From assembly GCA_016987375.1 (NCBI GenBank), contig PJRA01000493.1:1474755-1496327 (forward strand): a DNA stretch of 21,573 bases. Direction: 5' to 3'. Every line of letters starts with the position of its first letter. The first letter of the stretch is position 1. A model generated the notes under the pieces. That model was not told the origin of the DNA. It ran no database searches and saw only the letters and a list, made by a program, of their open reading frames with translations. The translations under genes and the position numbers were made by a program. Positions 1 to 9,579 of this stretch are shown here, in pieces. The stretch is from Brachionus koreanus. Taxonomy: Eukaryota > Rotifera > Eurotatoria > Ploima > Brachionidae.

Positions 1-718
1 AGAATTTAAAATTGGATAATATTTTATTAAATTTTGTGAAAAAAAAAGTTTTTAATTATAAATATTTATTAACGGTTAAACAAACATTAATTGAACTTTT
101 TGGCTTTTGCTTGTCATCGTGAAAATGAAATTCAAGATTGATAATTCTGTTTTGGTCAAGTGTAAATCTAGTTTTGTTCATGAATTTTAGGACAAAAGAG
201 AAATTAATAAAAATTTTACAATGTGTCAAAATTAAGAGTTATTATTTTGTAGAAAAAAGATTTATTTACTTAAGGTTCCCGAATTCATTTAAAACAAAGT
301 GAAGTCCTGCAAGTTATATCCAAAAACAAATTTTGTCCAAGTAAAAAAAAAGAGATCACAAATCATACAAATTCATTTAATAAAATAATAAATCATATCT
401 GAGCGAAGTACTTGTGTGTTTAGTCTATCGGACGTGAAGAGTCATTTTTCGACTGAGTCCATAAAAAAGCTTTATTTTTCGCTATTTTTCACTCTGGTTT
501 GGACTAATTTCTAATATTAACAAACAATAGAAATCCAACAAGACAAAAATAACAAAAATAGTACTTAACTAAATTACTAGTAGAATCTTGGACTTGTTTG
601 CTGAAGTCCAAAAAGCAAAATTTAATTGTTTTAATATATAAATAAATTTAATTTTTAAAATTTTCACAAAAAATTTTTTCACAAACAAAAAATTTTTTTT
701 AGATTGCGATTTCAAAAA
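1..718. other. A/T-rich non-coding leader
   Basis: No coding sequence is supported here. The stretch is dominated by A and T runs. A small perfect hairpin lies at 588-611, with 8-nt arms TTGGACTT and AAGTCCAA around an 8-nt loop. A T-rich tract ending in AG at 702 sits 16 bp before the first ATG of the next gene. It looks like a 3' splice acceptor, either of a 5'-UTR intron or of spliced-leader trans-splicing. Which one cannot be told from the sequence. Confidence 0.5.
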
Positions 719-1512
719 ATGGGCATTTTAGACAAAAACAAAAAAACAACAAAATCAATGCTTAATTCAACAAATAGTAGCAGTGTGGTTAAAAATGGAA
801 GCAAAAAAGCGTCATATTCTTTGAATAATCAAAATGAAATTGAGGTAAACATGACTGACTGTAAAAGCAAAAATAGGATTTTCCTAAAAAAAAATTTTTC
901 TTAAGAATATTGACCCAAAGACAAAAACAAATGAAATTCTTGCTGAACACAACGAAATTTATCACGATAATCCTGCCTTTGAGCCAGAACAAAATACCAA
1001 CCAAGATCAGCTAAAAGTGAGATTAAAATTTATTTTGTTAGCTAACTTAATATTTCAAAATTTTATTTTACTTTAAGAATCCTTTTGATACATTCTCATC
1101 TAAAAAAGAGTTTCAAAATAATGAATCTTTTCTACTTGAAAATCACAATCAAACAAGTAATTGGACTAACACCTTAACTAACAATAGTCTTATTTATATA
1201 GACTCAACTGATATTAAAAATTTCGATCAAATAAAAGAAGATTTTTATCATTTGTCCTTTAATTATCAAGGCATTTCTACTCAGGCATCAATTAATAACA
1301 CAGAAAAGCTAGCTGCAGCAGCAGCAGCTGCAGTATCATCGACTGCGGCCTCGCTTGTTGAGGTGCCCAATTTTGGCCAAGAGCTCAGCACTTTGATGAA
1401 GCAAAACCGAATGGTAAGTGTGAAATATTTTTACGCTTGCAATGCCCATTTGTTTGCTTAGGATCTGTTGAAAATCTTCACTGCTATTCTCGACGAAAGT
1501 TATCGAAAATAG
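719..1512 (+). CDS. Four-exon orphan protein, function unknown
   Basis: I assemble four exons, 719-844, 906-1016, 1078-1413 and 1462-1512, giving 207 residues and a TAG stop. The introns are 60, 61 and 48 bp, all GT-AG and all phase 0. The reading frame stays open through every junction, which is the main support. Start ATG 719 is the first in frame; the frame opens a little upstream, just after the acceptor-like AG at 702. The protein is hydrophilic and rich in Asn, Ser, Lys and Glu. It has an NPAF motif in exon 2, an alanine run near the end of exon 3 and a short C-terminal helix-like segment (DLLKIFTAILDES). I see no signal peptide, membrane segment or known domain. A polyadenylation signal AATAAA lies at 1549-1554, 37 nt after the stop. 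The family is not recognised. Because all introns are phase 0, alternative 3' exons are possible. Confidence 0.7.
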
Positions 1513-2059
1513 TTTTGATTAAGTTAAATGATTCATTAAAAAGGAATTAATAAATTGCTTGCGTGCAATTTAATCAGCCAAAAGTATTCCGATCTTTTCA
1601 GTCTAACTTTTTATAGAGTTAATAAAAAATCTTTTTTCGAATAATCTTATCAATACTTCCACTGGCACGATCAATCAAGCAAATTTTGCTTTGAAAGCCC
1701 ATTCCTCTAAAAAATAATAATTTCTCTAGAATTAGTCTAATTTATAAAGAGCTTTATTAGCAAAAGTTTTAAAAAAAATAAGTTTTTACGTTCAAAAATT
1801 TTTCCATTTGAATCAAATTTAATCAAATTTAGAATTTATTTTTTAGTTTTGACTTGATGTCAGGGGTTTATAATAGAACGGACATAAGTTAATACTTAAA
1901 ATGCCTATAACTTATAATGTGAAAAATGCACTTGTTACCGGTTTAATATGAATACAATATATATTTTTTTAAAATCTTTATTAAAGTAATTTATTAAATT
2001 AGTTGATAAGCTGATGACTGAGTGATAATTCAGGGTTTACACATGAGTGATAGCACAGT

Positions 2060-2135
2060 AGAGCAAATTTTGTCAATTTTCTTCAATGTTCTTCTCAATG
2101 CAACTATGAATGTTGCACATTGCAGAATTTGCTCT
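2060..2135. repeat. Long imperfect hairpin
   Basis: Outer arms of about 13 nt (AGAGCAAATTTTG and CAGAATTTGCTCT, one mismatch after reverse-complementing) enclose an inner hairpin TGCAAC-TATGAAT-GTTGCA. The whole forms a roughly 76-nt fold with a large asymmetric 5' bulge. It could be a small foldback relic or a structured RNA; the asymmetry argues against a standard miRNA precursor. Confidence 0.4.
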
Positions 2136-3008
2136 TTATTTTTTATTAGAATTATAAAAATTGTACTTGATTTCAAAAAATCATGTCACTGAGATTTAAA
2201 ATAAATATGTTTTAGAGAATTTTATTGCTTTATTGTAATTAGAAAAATAGAGACTAATTTATGAACTTTTAAGATTACATGCATTAAATTCATGTGCTCA
2301 TAAAAGTTTTAAAAATTATCCTTTAACTAGTTTGGGTCAATAATTTTTTTATTTACCGCTCATAGACTGGCTACGGCCGAATTCCATGCTTTGACTTATT
2401 TTTATTTGTTTTAATAAGAATTGCTTTAACAAAATTGTGAGATTAAATTTCACATCGAACGTAGAATGGCCTAAATGGGTCTTTATTTTTATACGAATAA
2501 ATACTAAACAAAGCATTTAATTTACATTATATTTGTTGTATTCTAATTGAAAATGGTCTTAAGGTATGTGACCAAACAAATTCAGCATTTAAATCGAATT
2601 TTAGGAACTATAAATTTTTAGGCTATAGAAAAGACTAATTAAAAATCGATATAAACTTAAATTGCTTAAATAAATCCATGGCTACCTGTTTCTCTTTGAC
2701 GCCGAAGCATTCGTCTATTTTCTCTTTTGATTCGCCTCATTTTCATTTAATTAGAAATACACAGATTTTTAATTGATTTTTATAAATACTCAAAAATGTA
2801 GAATTATCACGAGATTGTAAACTCTTTTGAAGATAATTCTTATTAAGTTCATCTGTTTCTATAAAAAGGTTTTTTTTGTAAATATTATTGATCTATTTAA
2901 AAAAAAAGGGTCCAATTTCAATTTCAATTTTTTTTTCAGTTTTTAGAATTGAATATTTAAGCTGTATTCATTTCCATTATTCCTTATGGTTTAATATATT
3001 TTTGACAG

Positions 3009-3170
3009 TATCTTAGACAATTTAATTAACAGTATAACTGAGGTAAGTGATCGAAATATTTGAGCTTTAGTTTGTGTCTTAAATTTTTGCTTTTATCCTT
3101 GGATTAGAATGATAAAGTAGTTTATCGATCAACAGAAGAGTATAAATATGGATTAAGTTATTTTGTCTAA
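3009..3170 (+). other. Possible stray exon pair (alternative 3' end)
   Basis: A candidate internal exon 3009-3042 reads ILDNLINSITE and ends at a perfect donor GTAAGT. A 65-bp GT-AG intron follows, then a candidate last exon from 3108 that stays open for 20 codons to a TAA at 3168-3170. The intron size matches the confirmed introns nearby. No upstream exon of matching phase is visible, because the first exon needs two leftover bases and exon 3 of the gene at 719 ends in phase 0. Either an upstream exon is missed or this is chance. Confidence 0.2.
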
Positions 3171-3315
3171 AAACAAAAAAGTTAGCTTTTAACTTTAAAT
3201 CAAATAATCTTAGCTTTTAAGTTGAGGCATTTTTTAGATGATATAACATTGTTTATTTTTTGTTTAATAAAATAAAATAAAATGTGCTGTTTAAATATAA
3301 ATTTAGGTGTTTGAC

Positions 3316-3384
3316 ATGTCAAATATAAATATATGGATTATCTTATTAGCAGTTACTCTGGTAATTCAAATAAAATTTTTTTGA
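3316..3384 (+). other. Tiny hydrophobic ORF, possible signal-peptide exon
   Basis: A 22-codon ORF preceded by an acceptor-like TTTAG and coding a hydrophobic stretch (WIILLAVTLVI). A donor-like GTAATT after codon 15 would end an exon in phase 0, which is compatible with the phase-0 exon at 3884 of the next gene. It could be an alternative first exon, but nothing proves it is used. Confidence 0.2.
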
Positions 3385-3646
3385 GAAGCACATAATACAA
3401 ATATGACTAAAATGATTATTTTTCGATAAACTATTTATTTTGGACGTTTGAATTCATTGAACATCATGATTTGTGACCTCAGAATATTTTTAACTGTCAA
3501 AGCGCTCATACAAGTTAGCATATCGATCAATTTTAAATTTGACAAAGAGATATGGTTCAACAAAATCAATATAAAAGTTTAAAAAAAAAAACAATTTTTT
3601 AAAACAGATTGAATTTAGATTTTAAAAAAAAACTAGCAGAAAAAAT

Positions 3647-5552
3647 ATGTCGTTTCTTAAAGACTTAGCTTTTTTTAAAGTAACCAAATCAGAGGATTCA
3701 GAATTATCTAACGATAATCATTCGAATTCTAATACAATAGTTTGTAGACACATTAAATTCAATTTTGGTCTTTGGGTATTCATGCTGTAAATGAATCGTA
3801 AAATTAAGCTAAAAAAATAATAAAATGCTGATTTTACGATAATCTAAATTTATTTAGAGATTAAAATTTTTTTTTTTCTTTAGGATGAAATTGAGGTTGG
3901 ATCAAAAAAAGAAGAATCGAACATCGTTCAAAATACTGGCTTTGCTTATGGAGATGGCAATAGTTTAACTAAGAATATGAAAAAATCGCCAAGCAGCAAT
4001 GCAAGTGGCGAGTTGGATGATGATGCTAAGCTAAAATTGACTGGAACCTCAGCTTCATATGATATAAAAATCAGGCAGAGAAGAGCATGTCATCTAAAAG
4101 TTCTGGTAATTCTTGTTGCAATGCTTACGGCTGGATTTATTGGATGTGTATTTACCTATTATTTTATGCGCTTTCAAATGGAGCATCAAAAATATCTAAG
4201 TTACACTCAAAACATGGTTCTAGAAAGAGCTTGTAATGTTTTTTTTTTGTTTTTCATAGATAAAAATCTAATAAATTTTTAAAAGCAAAATTAGGTTCTA
4301 ATAAACTAGAGATAGTTGTTCCATTCACAACAAATGTATCTGATATAAACGATAAAAATATTTTAGTCAACAAAATAGAAGAAATTGTAAGACAAAATTA
4401 ATTTTTTATTTGAATAGATAAGAAAAAAAATTTATCTAAAAGGTTCATCAAACTTTTACAAGAATGAACAAAACGGTTGATTTAATGCAATTGTATGAGT
4501 TAAACGAAATAGCTAGTAATTCTTATGTGGCAACTATTGATGTTGAATTAAAAGATGCTAGTGAATTTTCTGATGTAATTTTGCGTAAAGAAAGCGAAAA
4601 TCGAATTAAAATCGACGACTCATCTGTTATTCTGAAAGCATATAGAAATAATTTCTTAAATGTTACGCTCGGTTTGAATATTTTACCCGAGATTTTAACA
4701 ATAAATGCATCAAATGTGGATATATTATATGATTTCAAGATGATCCAAAACAACACTAAACCCACAAAAATACCACAGAGTAACGGAGCACATTCAAAAG
4801 AAAAATTTTTGCTCAACACAGTTGATATTGAAATCACCAAAACAAACCAACCCAAACTTCTTTCATCGATTGTTTCTGCAATTCCTTCAACTTTTTCCGA
4901 ATCATCAATTTATTTTGCATCTGAAGCATCCTCTTCAATGAACTCAGAAATCAATTCGTTCACAACTGTTCCGTCATTTTCCTCATCTTCCAAGGTGTCT
5001 AAAGCACTACCCACTTCACACTCAAAGACTAAGCTGATCTCAAGTGAAACGACATCGTATCTTCAAACAAAAGGTTTATCTAGAATTTTAAGTACAACCG
5101 CAGCTCTTAGCTCTCAGATTTCTAACTCAATAGAGCCAAGTTTTTCAGCAAAAATTAGTGAAAATAACGGGTTTAAAGATGAAGAAAACAGAATTGATGC
5201 AGCTCAATTGAAATTATTTAAAAACAGCCAAACAACTAATAAAGTTGCGCTTGATTCAAATATTGTGTCATCGTCAGTATCATCAACTGACAATCCACAA
5301 AACAAAATATTGATTGCTGAAATTTTATTAAACGATGAAGAAGAAAATAATTCGTCGCATTTTGTGGATAAAAATCCGACTGAAAGTCAATTGGGAAACT
5401 TGATCAATCAAAATGAAAATAATGAATCAAAATTATCTACAATAGTTCCTAATGATAAAAACGAAAACAATGGTTTGGACATTCTATTGCAAATAGATGG
5501 AGGCGATTCAAGTTTATTGAATCGACTAATTGAAAAAAAGATTCACAAATAG
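3647..5552 (+). CDS. Single-pass membrane protein, Ser/Thr-rich ectodomain
   Basis: Exons 3884-4232, 4295-4386 and 4443-5552 join in frame through GT-AG introns of 62 and 56 bp. Exon 1 (3647-3739, ATG at 3647) is likely but its donor is uncertain: GTTTGT at 3740, or GTATTC at 3775, which is also phase 0. The model gives 547 residues. A basic stretch (KIRQRR) precedes one hydrophobic segment at about residues 103-126, so the N-terminus is probably cytoplasmic (type II). The ectodomain has several N-glycosylation sequons (NVS, NKT, NVT, NAS, NNT, NSS). Residues of about 150-250 have the alternating helix/strand look of a SEA domain; this is a weak impression. A long Ser/Thr-rich mucin-like tract follows, then an acidic Asn/Glu-rich end. 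No catalytic motif is seen. It could be a cell-surface or cuticle/mucin-type protein. AATAAA lies at 5800-5805, some 250 nt past the stop. Confidence 0.7.
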
Positions 5553-6140
5553 CTTTGAATTGAGAAAATTTTCTAGAAAAAAAAAAACCGTTAACTTTAC
5601 TTTTATATCATTTTAATGCACGATAACATTCGATTAAATGTATAGATCAAAATATACTCACAGATCTCTGCAATCAAATTAAATGGGGTGCCCAAATTTT
5701 CAAATATTTAAAAAAGTATTTTAATTAATTATTTGATTTAATGATTTTAAATCATAATGAAATTCAGATATAAGATTGTAAATAATTTTTTTTAAAACAA
5801 ATAAATTAAATTCTTTTTGATAAGAAAGTACCAGATTTTTAAAAAAAAAAAGCTTTAACTTTTAACCAAGAATATTATCGAATAGTTTGAAATTAAATTA
5901 ATTTTTTTAATACATTTGTTTTTGACTTTAATTGTTTTTAAATCATTTATAAAAATAAAAAATTGAAAATTAAATCTACTTTTTTAGTTATGCTTTTAAA
6001 AGGCTATATTAATAGATTTTTTTTTATTCATAGTTTTTCTAATATAAAACAACTTAAGAAATCAAGTAAATCGATCCTAAAAAAAAATTGATTTGATTAG
6101 ATATTGTGAAATTCGAATACAAACAAAACAAAAATCTTCC
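5553..6140. other. Intergenic A/T-rich region
   Basis: Probable 3' UTR of the membrane-protein gene up to about 5820, then featureless A/T runs. No ORF, repeat or RNA signature stands out. Confidence 0.5.
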
Positions 6141-6250
6141 TGAGACCTTGTTGAATGCTGATTTATACAAAAGAACAAATTCAGAGCCCTATTAATTGTC
6201 AATTCATTAAGAACAAAAGATTGCGATGGCTTTGACATGTACTTTGAATA
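6141..6250 (+). mobile_element. LINE reverse-transcriptase C-terminal scrap
   Basis: Reading across one frameshift (near 6188) and two stops gives DLYKRTNSEP, then INCQFIKNKRLRWL, then HVL. This matches the pattern found near the C-terminus of many non-LTR retrotransposon proteins, where an RT-QEPI block is followed by an IK-RRLRWLGHVLRM block. Only this tail can be recognised; RT and endonuclease are absent. It is a dead fragment distinct from the two larger LINE relics in the window, neither of which retains this type of ending. Confidence 0.45.
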
Positions 6251-6479
6251 AAAAAAAATTTACTAAAAAACATGCTCGTTAAAAAGAGGTACGTCTAAAC
6301 CGGATTATTATTATAAAACATAGGAAAAAACAGAGGAAGAAATTTTGGTTCCAAAAATTTTATTTGTAAAAAATTAAACTTTGATAAAATAAACTAAAAA
6401 AAAAGGAAAATAAATTTAGTTTAAGAAATTTGAAATTTTTTGCTGCTTGAATTGAGCACTTTTTGGTATGGAACTTTCG

Positions 6480-6985
6480 ATTTCGATTTCAATTAGCTTT
6501 TACAACAAATCGGTTTTCATTGTGGTCTCTTGGCTCTTCTTGTTCATCGCTTTCATTTGATTCAACTGTCGTCGGCTCAGTTACACATGCTTGTGTCACC
6601 AGTGAAATTATTTCTTCCTTGGCTAATTGGCCAAGGAAGCAGTGTTTAGTGTTCTAAAATAGCAGTGTTTTCATCTAATTTTACATAAGCAAATTGATTA
6701 AAATCTAATTTTTTAAATGAAATGTATTTTTCAATTTGATCGATTTGATGTCCTTTTTTGAATTATTTTAACCATCCATTGCTTGCAGCAAAATCAGTGT
6801 GATCTGGCATGGTTGCGTATTTGGGCGTGTTGTTGTATTTCATTAACCAGTTAAAGAAATATTGAGATATTGATTGACATGACTGAACCAGAATTCAATG
6901 CATCTTTTAAATCTTGGTATTTGGGTCTTCTCATTCGCTTGCTGTTTGGCTGAACTAAATTATTATGATAATTAACCATTATTGT
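6480..6985 (-). pseudogene. pogo/Tigger-type transposase relic (CENP-B-like HTH)
   Basis: On the minus strand, residues from 6978 downward read NSKRMRRPKYQDLKDAL. After a frame change near 6860 they continue FNWLMKYNN, then FAASNGWLK-stop-FKKGH at about 6750-6800. This is the signature of the second helix-turn-helix (Tc5/CENP-B type) of pogo/Tigger transposases, where the linker KR-R-PKYPDLE-AL leads to F-ASNGWL-RFKKRH. The DDE catalytic domain is missing. An acidic tail frame (LAKEEIISLVTQAC then ESNESDEQEEP) at about 6480-6655 may be the C-terminal remnant. A perfect 10-bp inverted repeat at 6614-6623/6630-6639 lies inside the tail, close to where frames change. At least one stop and two frame changes make it non-functional. 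Ty3/gypsy sequence starts about 150 bp beyond it. Confidence 0.55.
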
Positions 6986-7129
6986 TCTTTTTTTGCTTAA
7001 TATTTGCTTTTTGCTCAACAGTCGAATTGGACAGTCCGAATTCAATAACCGAAGTGGAAATTCCATCGTTATGTTTTTTTATAATTTCAATTTTTGTGTT
7101 GATATCAATGAAACATGCTCCGATACCGA

Positions 7130-8523
7130 GCTACAATCTTTGCGGAAATGGTTAACCATAGATTGCAAAAAGCTCCCAAAACACTTAGCCCATTTTAACC
7201 AGATTGCAGCCGAATTATCTGAAACATACGATGGAATCTTGTTGCGCGCAAGCAGGATCATCGCACCGAAATCACTACGAAAGCGAATCGTCAGCTTGGC
7301 GCACCAAGGACACCAAGGAAAAGTGAAGACTAAAGCACTAAACAGATCAAAAATGTGGTTTCCCGGAATCGAAAAAATGGTCGGAGAAACCATCCTGCAA
7401 TTTATTGTTTGCCAAGCAAATGCAAACACAGTAAAACTCGCACGACTAATGCCATCCAGAATGCCGGATGGACCCTGGCTCGAAGTCAACGGCGACTGCT
7501 ACGGACCACTTCCAGATGGATCATACTACTATGTCAACCACTGCGACTACATCAGATGGACATCAGTCGACAAAATCAGCACAACAGACTTTCAAAACAC
7601 GACAAAAGTCCTCAACCTACTGTTCACCATTATAGGCAAACCGCTCATCTACAAGACTGACAATGGCATTTCAATCGTACAAATTTGCCGACTATGCCAA
7701 ACAGATGGGCTTCACCCATCGCCGCACTACGCCAAAATGGCCCAGAGCAAAACAAGGAAATAGAGCTTCACGCCTTCCTCAAAGCCTATCGCGAAATGCC
7801 CCACTCCACCACGAAGGTAGCACCAGCTGTCTTGCTGTTCGGCTTTGCCAGAACATCTGGAATCCCAGAAGTCGAAAAACTCGACTTCACCAAATTCAAA
7901 AAACTCCATGATTTCGCGAGAGAAAACGATGCAAAGTCTAAAGCCGACATGAAAGTAGATTTCGACCGAAGAATGAAGGCCGGTGAGCCTCAAATTCAAG
8001 CCGGGGTGAGAATTCTTCTTAAAGTAGAACAGAGGGGAAAATCAGATCCATACTGGGATCCAAGCACAGTCACAGAACTAAAGGGAACCTTAGTAACCGC
8101 CGAACGAGGTAGACATAGGGTCACAAGAAACATAAGTTTCTTCAAGCCACTACAAAATGTGTCAGCTCAAGAAATCCAACACACACCATCGCAACAACAG
8201 CATCAACCCACTCCATATTCATCGCCCCAACAGCCTATGATCTGTGCCAAACTAACAACCAACCAGTTATAGTCCAACAAGTACTCGACACAGCACCAAA
8301 AACTCAAAAAACACCAGCGAAACGAAAACCAGTCCGCTCATCCAAACAACAAGTCAAACAGCCTACAAAACGCGATACCAACACAGCTCCGAGAAGATCA
8401 GAAAGGATCATGGCAAAAGCTCAAAAGCCGCGGGAAAATGTGGTGTCGCAACCACACAAAAATGAACAAACATTTGCCAGCTCAACGAGCTACTACACAA
8501 CACACACTATTTACAATATTTAA
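7130..8523 (+). pseudogene. Ty3/gypsy integrase region, 5'-truncated and frameshifted
   Basis: Starting near 7130, the plus strand encodes the end of a gypsy pol polyprotein. A zinc-binding segment (AHQGHQG, then RSKMWFPGIEKMV) has its first cysteine apparently replaced by phenylalanine before VCQAN. The integrase core has an aspartate in GDCYGPLPDG and one in YKTDNG. The frame shifts near 7665, giving FADYAKQMGFTHRRTTPKWP, and again near 7735, leading into NKEIEL with the presumed catalytic glutamate. A C-terminal stretch follows (FLKAYREMPHSTTK, later RHRVTRNISFFKP), then a third shift near 8265 into a basic tail with RRSERI and a TAA at 8521-8523. Protease, RT and RNase H are absent, so the copy is 5'-truncated and dead. 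Codon use is visibly richer in C and G than the host genes. Confidence 0.85.
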
Positions 8524-8689
8524 GCCATCAAATATAAGACTATTTACAACTTTATTTACAACTAATCTATTTAAAACTTTTACAATTTAGCTTTTCCATA
8601 TTTACATTGGCCACAGAACGGCCGTTTTCCATTCCTATTTTAGATTAAATAAAAGCTTAAAGAAAATTGTATTCTTGCGAATTAAAACA
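8439..8689 (+). mobile_element. 3' LTR of the Ty3/gypsy relic
   Basis: A purine-rich tract (GCGGGAAAA, ending at 8438) directly precedes TGTGGTGTCGCAACC. That start closely matches the start of the solo LTR on the minus strand at 16476 (TGTGGTGTAGCAACC). Further shared blocks are AGAACGGCCGTTTTC at 8624-8638 and TTTTAGATTAAATAAA. The proposed end GCGAATTAAAACA at 8689 parallels GCGATAAAACA of the solo copy. TG...CA termini give about 251 bp. AATAAA within 8649-8655 would be the polyadenylation signal. The pol frame stops inside the LTR. The left LTR has been lost with the 5' half. Confidence 0.6.
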
Positions 8690-9357
8690 TAACACAATTA
8701 AGCTTCTTTTAAGCTAAGGCAGTAAATTCGACTGTTTCCTGAGCCATTTGTCAAAGTTATTTTTGAAAGTGATATTGTTTTTTTGTCAGATAAAGAATAG
8801 AAGTGTCAGAATAACGTTTATCAGATATTTTTGGTATTTTGTCAGATTTGAAATAGTCAAATGTAAATTAAAATTGCCTGATATTTTATTTAGGAAAAAA
8901 AAATCATCAATTTTTATAAAAATACTACTTAATCAAGACTTAAGTTAACTTTTTTGGTCTTGCAGTACCCGCAATTTGACTAAATATTAGACATATTTTT
9001 TTAACTGACAGTTATGTTTTTATTTGACGGATTCTCATCCATCTTTTTTTAAATTGTTTAAGTTAATAATTTCGTTAACATTAACTATTTTAAATGTTGT
9101 TGATTTAAATCATCTCATGGGTCTAACTTTGAGTTCAGTAAGTTAAACATCCTAAGTTTAGTTGAGGAATCGTTCGAATTTCCACGGATTGTAGAATATT
9201 TATTTAGGTTTTCCACTTTAAATCATTTTGAATATAAATCCCAGATCAAAAAATTAACATAATAGCCACTTTTAACAAATAGATATGTCAAAATAAATCG
9301 ACAGGTAAAGTCAAAAATAGTCAATGAAAAAATAGCTAAGTTTATTAGGAAAAAAAA
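8690..9357. other. A/T-rich region without identifiable genes
   Basis: Open frames at 8748-8948 (+) and in the lower half of 9223-9357 (-) are low-complexity A/T translations (Phe/Ile/Leu/Lys). I see no domain or motif. The minus-strand frame is the decayed continuation of the MULE relic at 9358-9576. Confidence 0.5.
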
Positions 9358-9576
9358 GAAGCAATAACACTTATTATTTATCAAAACATGAAGACTATAA
9401 ACCTGTGTGAATGTTTTAGGCGCTTTGTCGAAAGTTCCATCAGCGAAAACATCTCTACCCTCAAGTATTTTTAAAGCAGAATCAGTTCCGAAAACAAAAA
9501 AATCTTTCTTTATCATCAATTGCATTTTGGGACGTTTGAGCTTACCAGCCGATAGTACTTTTTGAGATCGGGTGAT
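9358..9576 (-). pseudogene. MULE-type transposase fragment
   Basis: On the minus strand, from 9576 downward, an open frame reads TRSQKVLSAGKL, then FVFGTDSALKIL, then FADGTFDKAPKTFTQVYSLH. The block with DGTF, P, F-Q-Y-H matches the start of the MULE transposase domain, often found in FLYWCH-type or SCAN-like host proteins (FADGTFK-AP-LFYQLYTIH). The motif's aspartate (DGTF) is the first catalytic acid of the family. Homology fades after NNKCY into phenylalanine-coding T runs, and the rest of the DDE domain is absent. A stop lies just upstream (TAA beyond 9576). A LINE RT relic begins on the opposite strand within a few bases, so the fragment was probably cut by that insertion or by later deletion. 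Confidence 0.6.
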
Positions 9577-9579
9577 TTA

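Larger units (their letters stand above)
1513..3646. other. Intergenic A/T-rich region
   Basis: About 2.1 kb between two plus-strand genes. It holds the hairpin at 2060-2135, a possible exon pair at 3009-3170 and a tiny hydrophobic ORF at 3316-3384, each listed separately. A slightly less A/T-rich patch near 2666-2746 has a 26-codon arginine-rich ORF on the minus strand, which I do not call a gene. Nothing else resembles coding sequence. Confidence 0.5.

Noticed and set aside
2060..2135. miRNA precursor
   Set aside because: The 5' arm carries an unpaired stretch of about 20 nt with no partner, unlike a Dicer-type hairpin.
2666..2746. 26-codon arginine-rich minus-strand ORF in a less A/T-rich patch
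   Set aside because: No acceptor or adjoining exon was found and the length is within chance; the basic composition alone does not identify a domain.
4523..4855. 110-codon minus-strand ORF
   Set aside because: It lies wholly antisense to the long exon of the membrane-protein gene, whose frame is supported by three exon junctions.
7079..7489. 136-codon minus-strand ORF
   Set aside because: Antisense shadow of the gypsy integrase, which has recognisable motifs on the plus strand.
8748..8948. 66-codon plus-strand ORF
   Set aside because: Phe/Ile/Lys-rich translation of A/T DNA with no motif or splice context.
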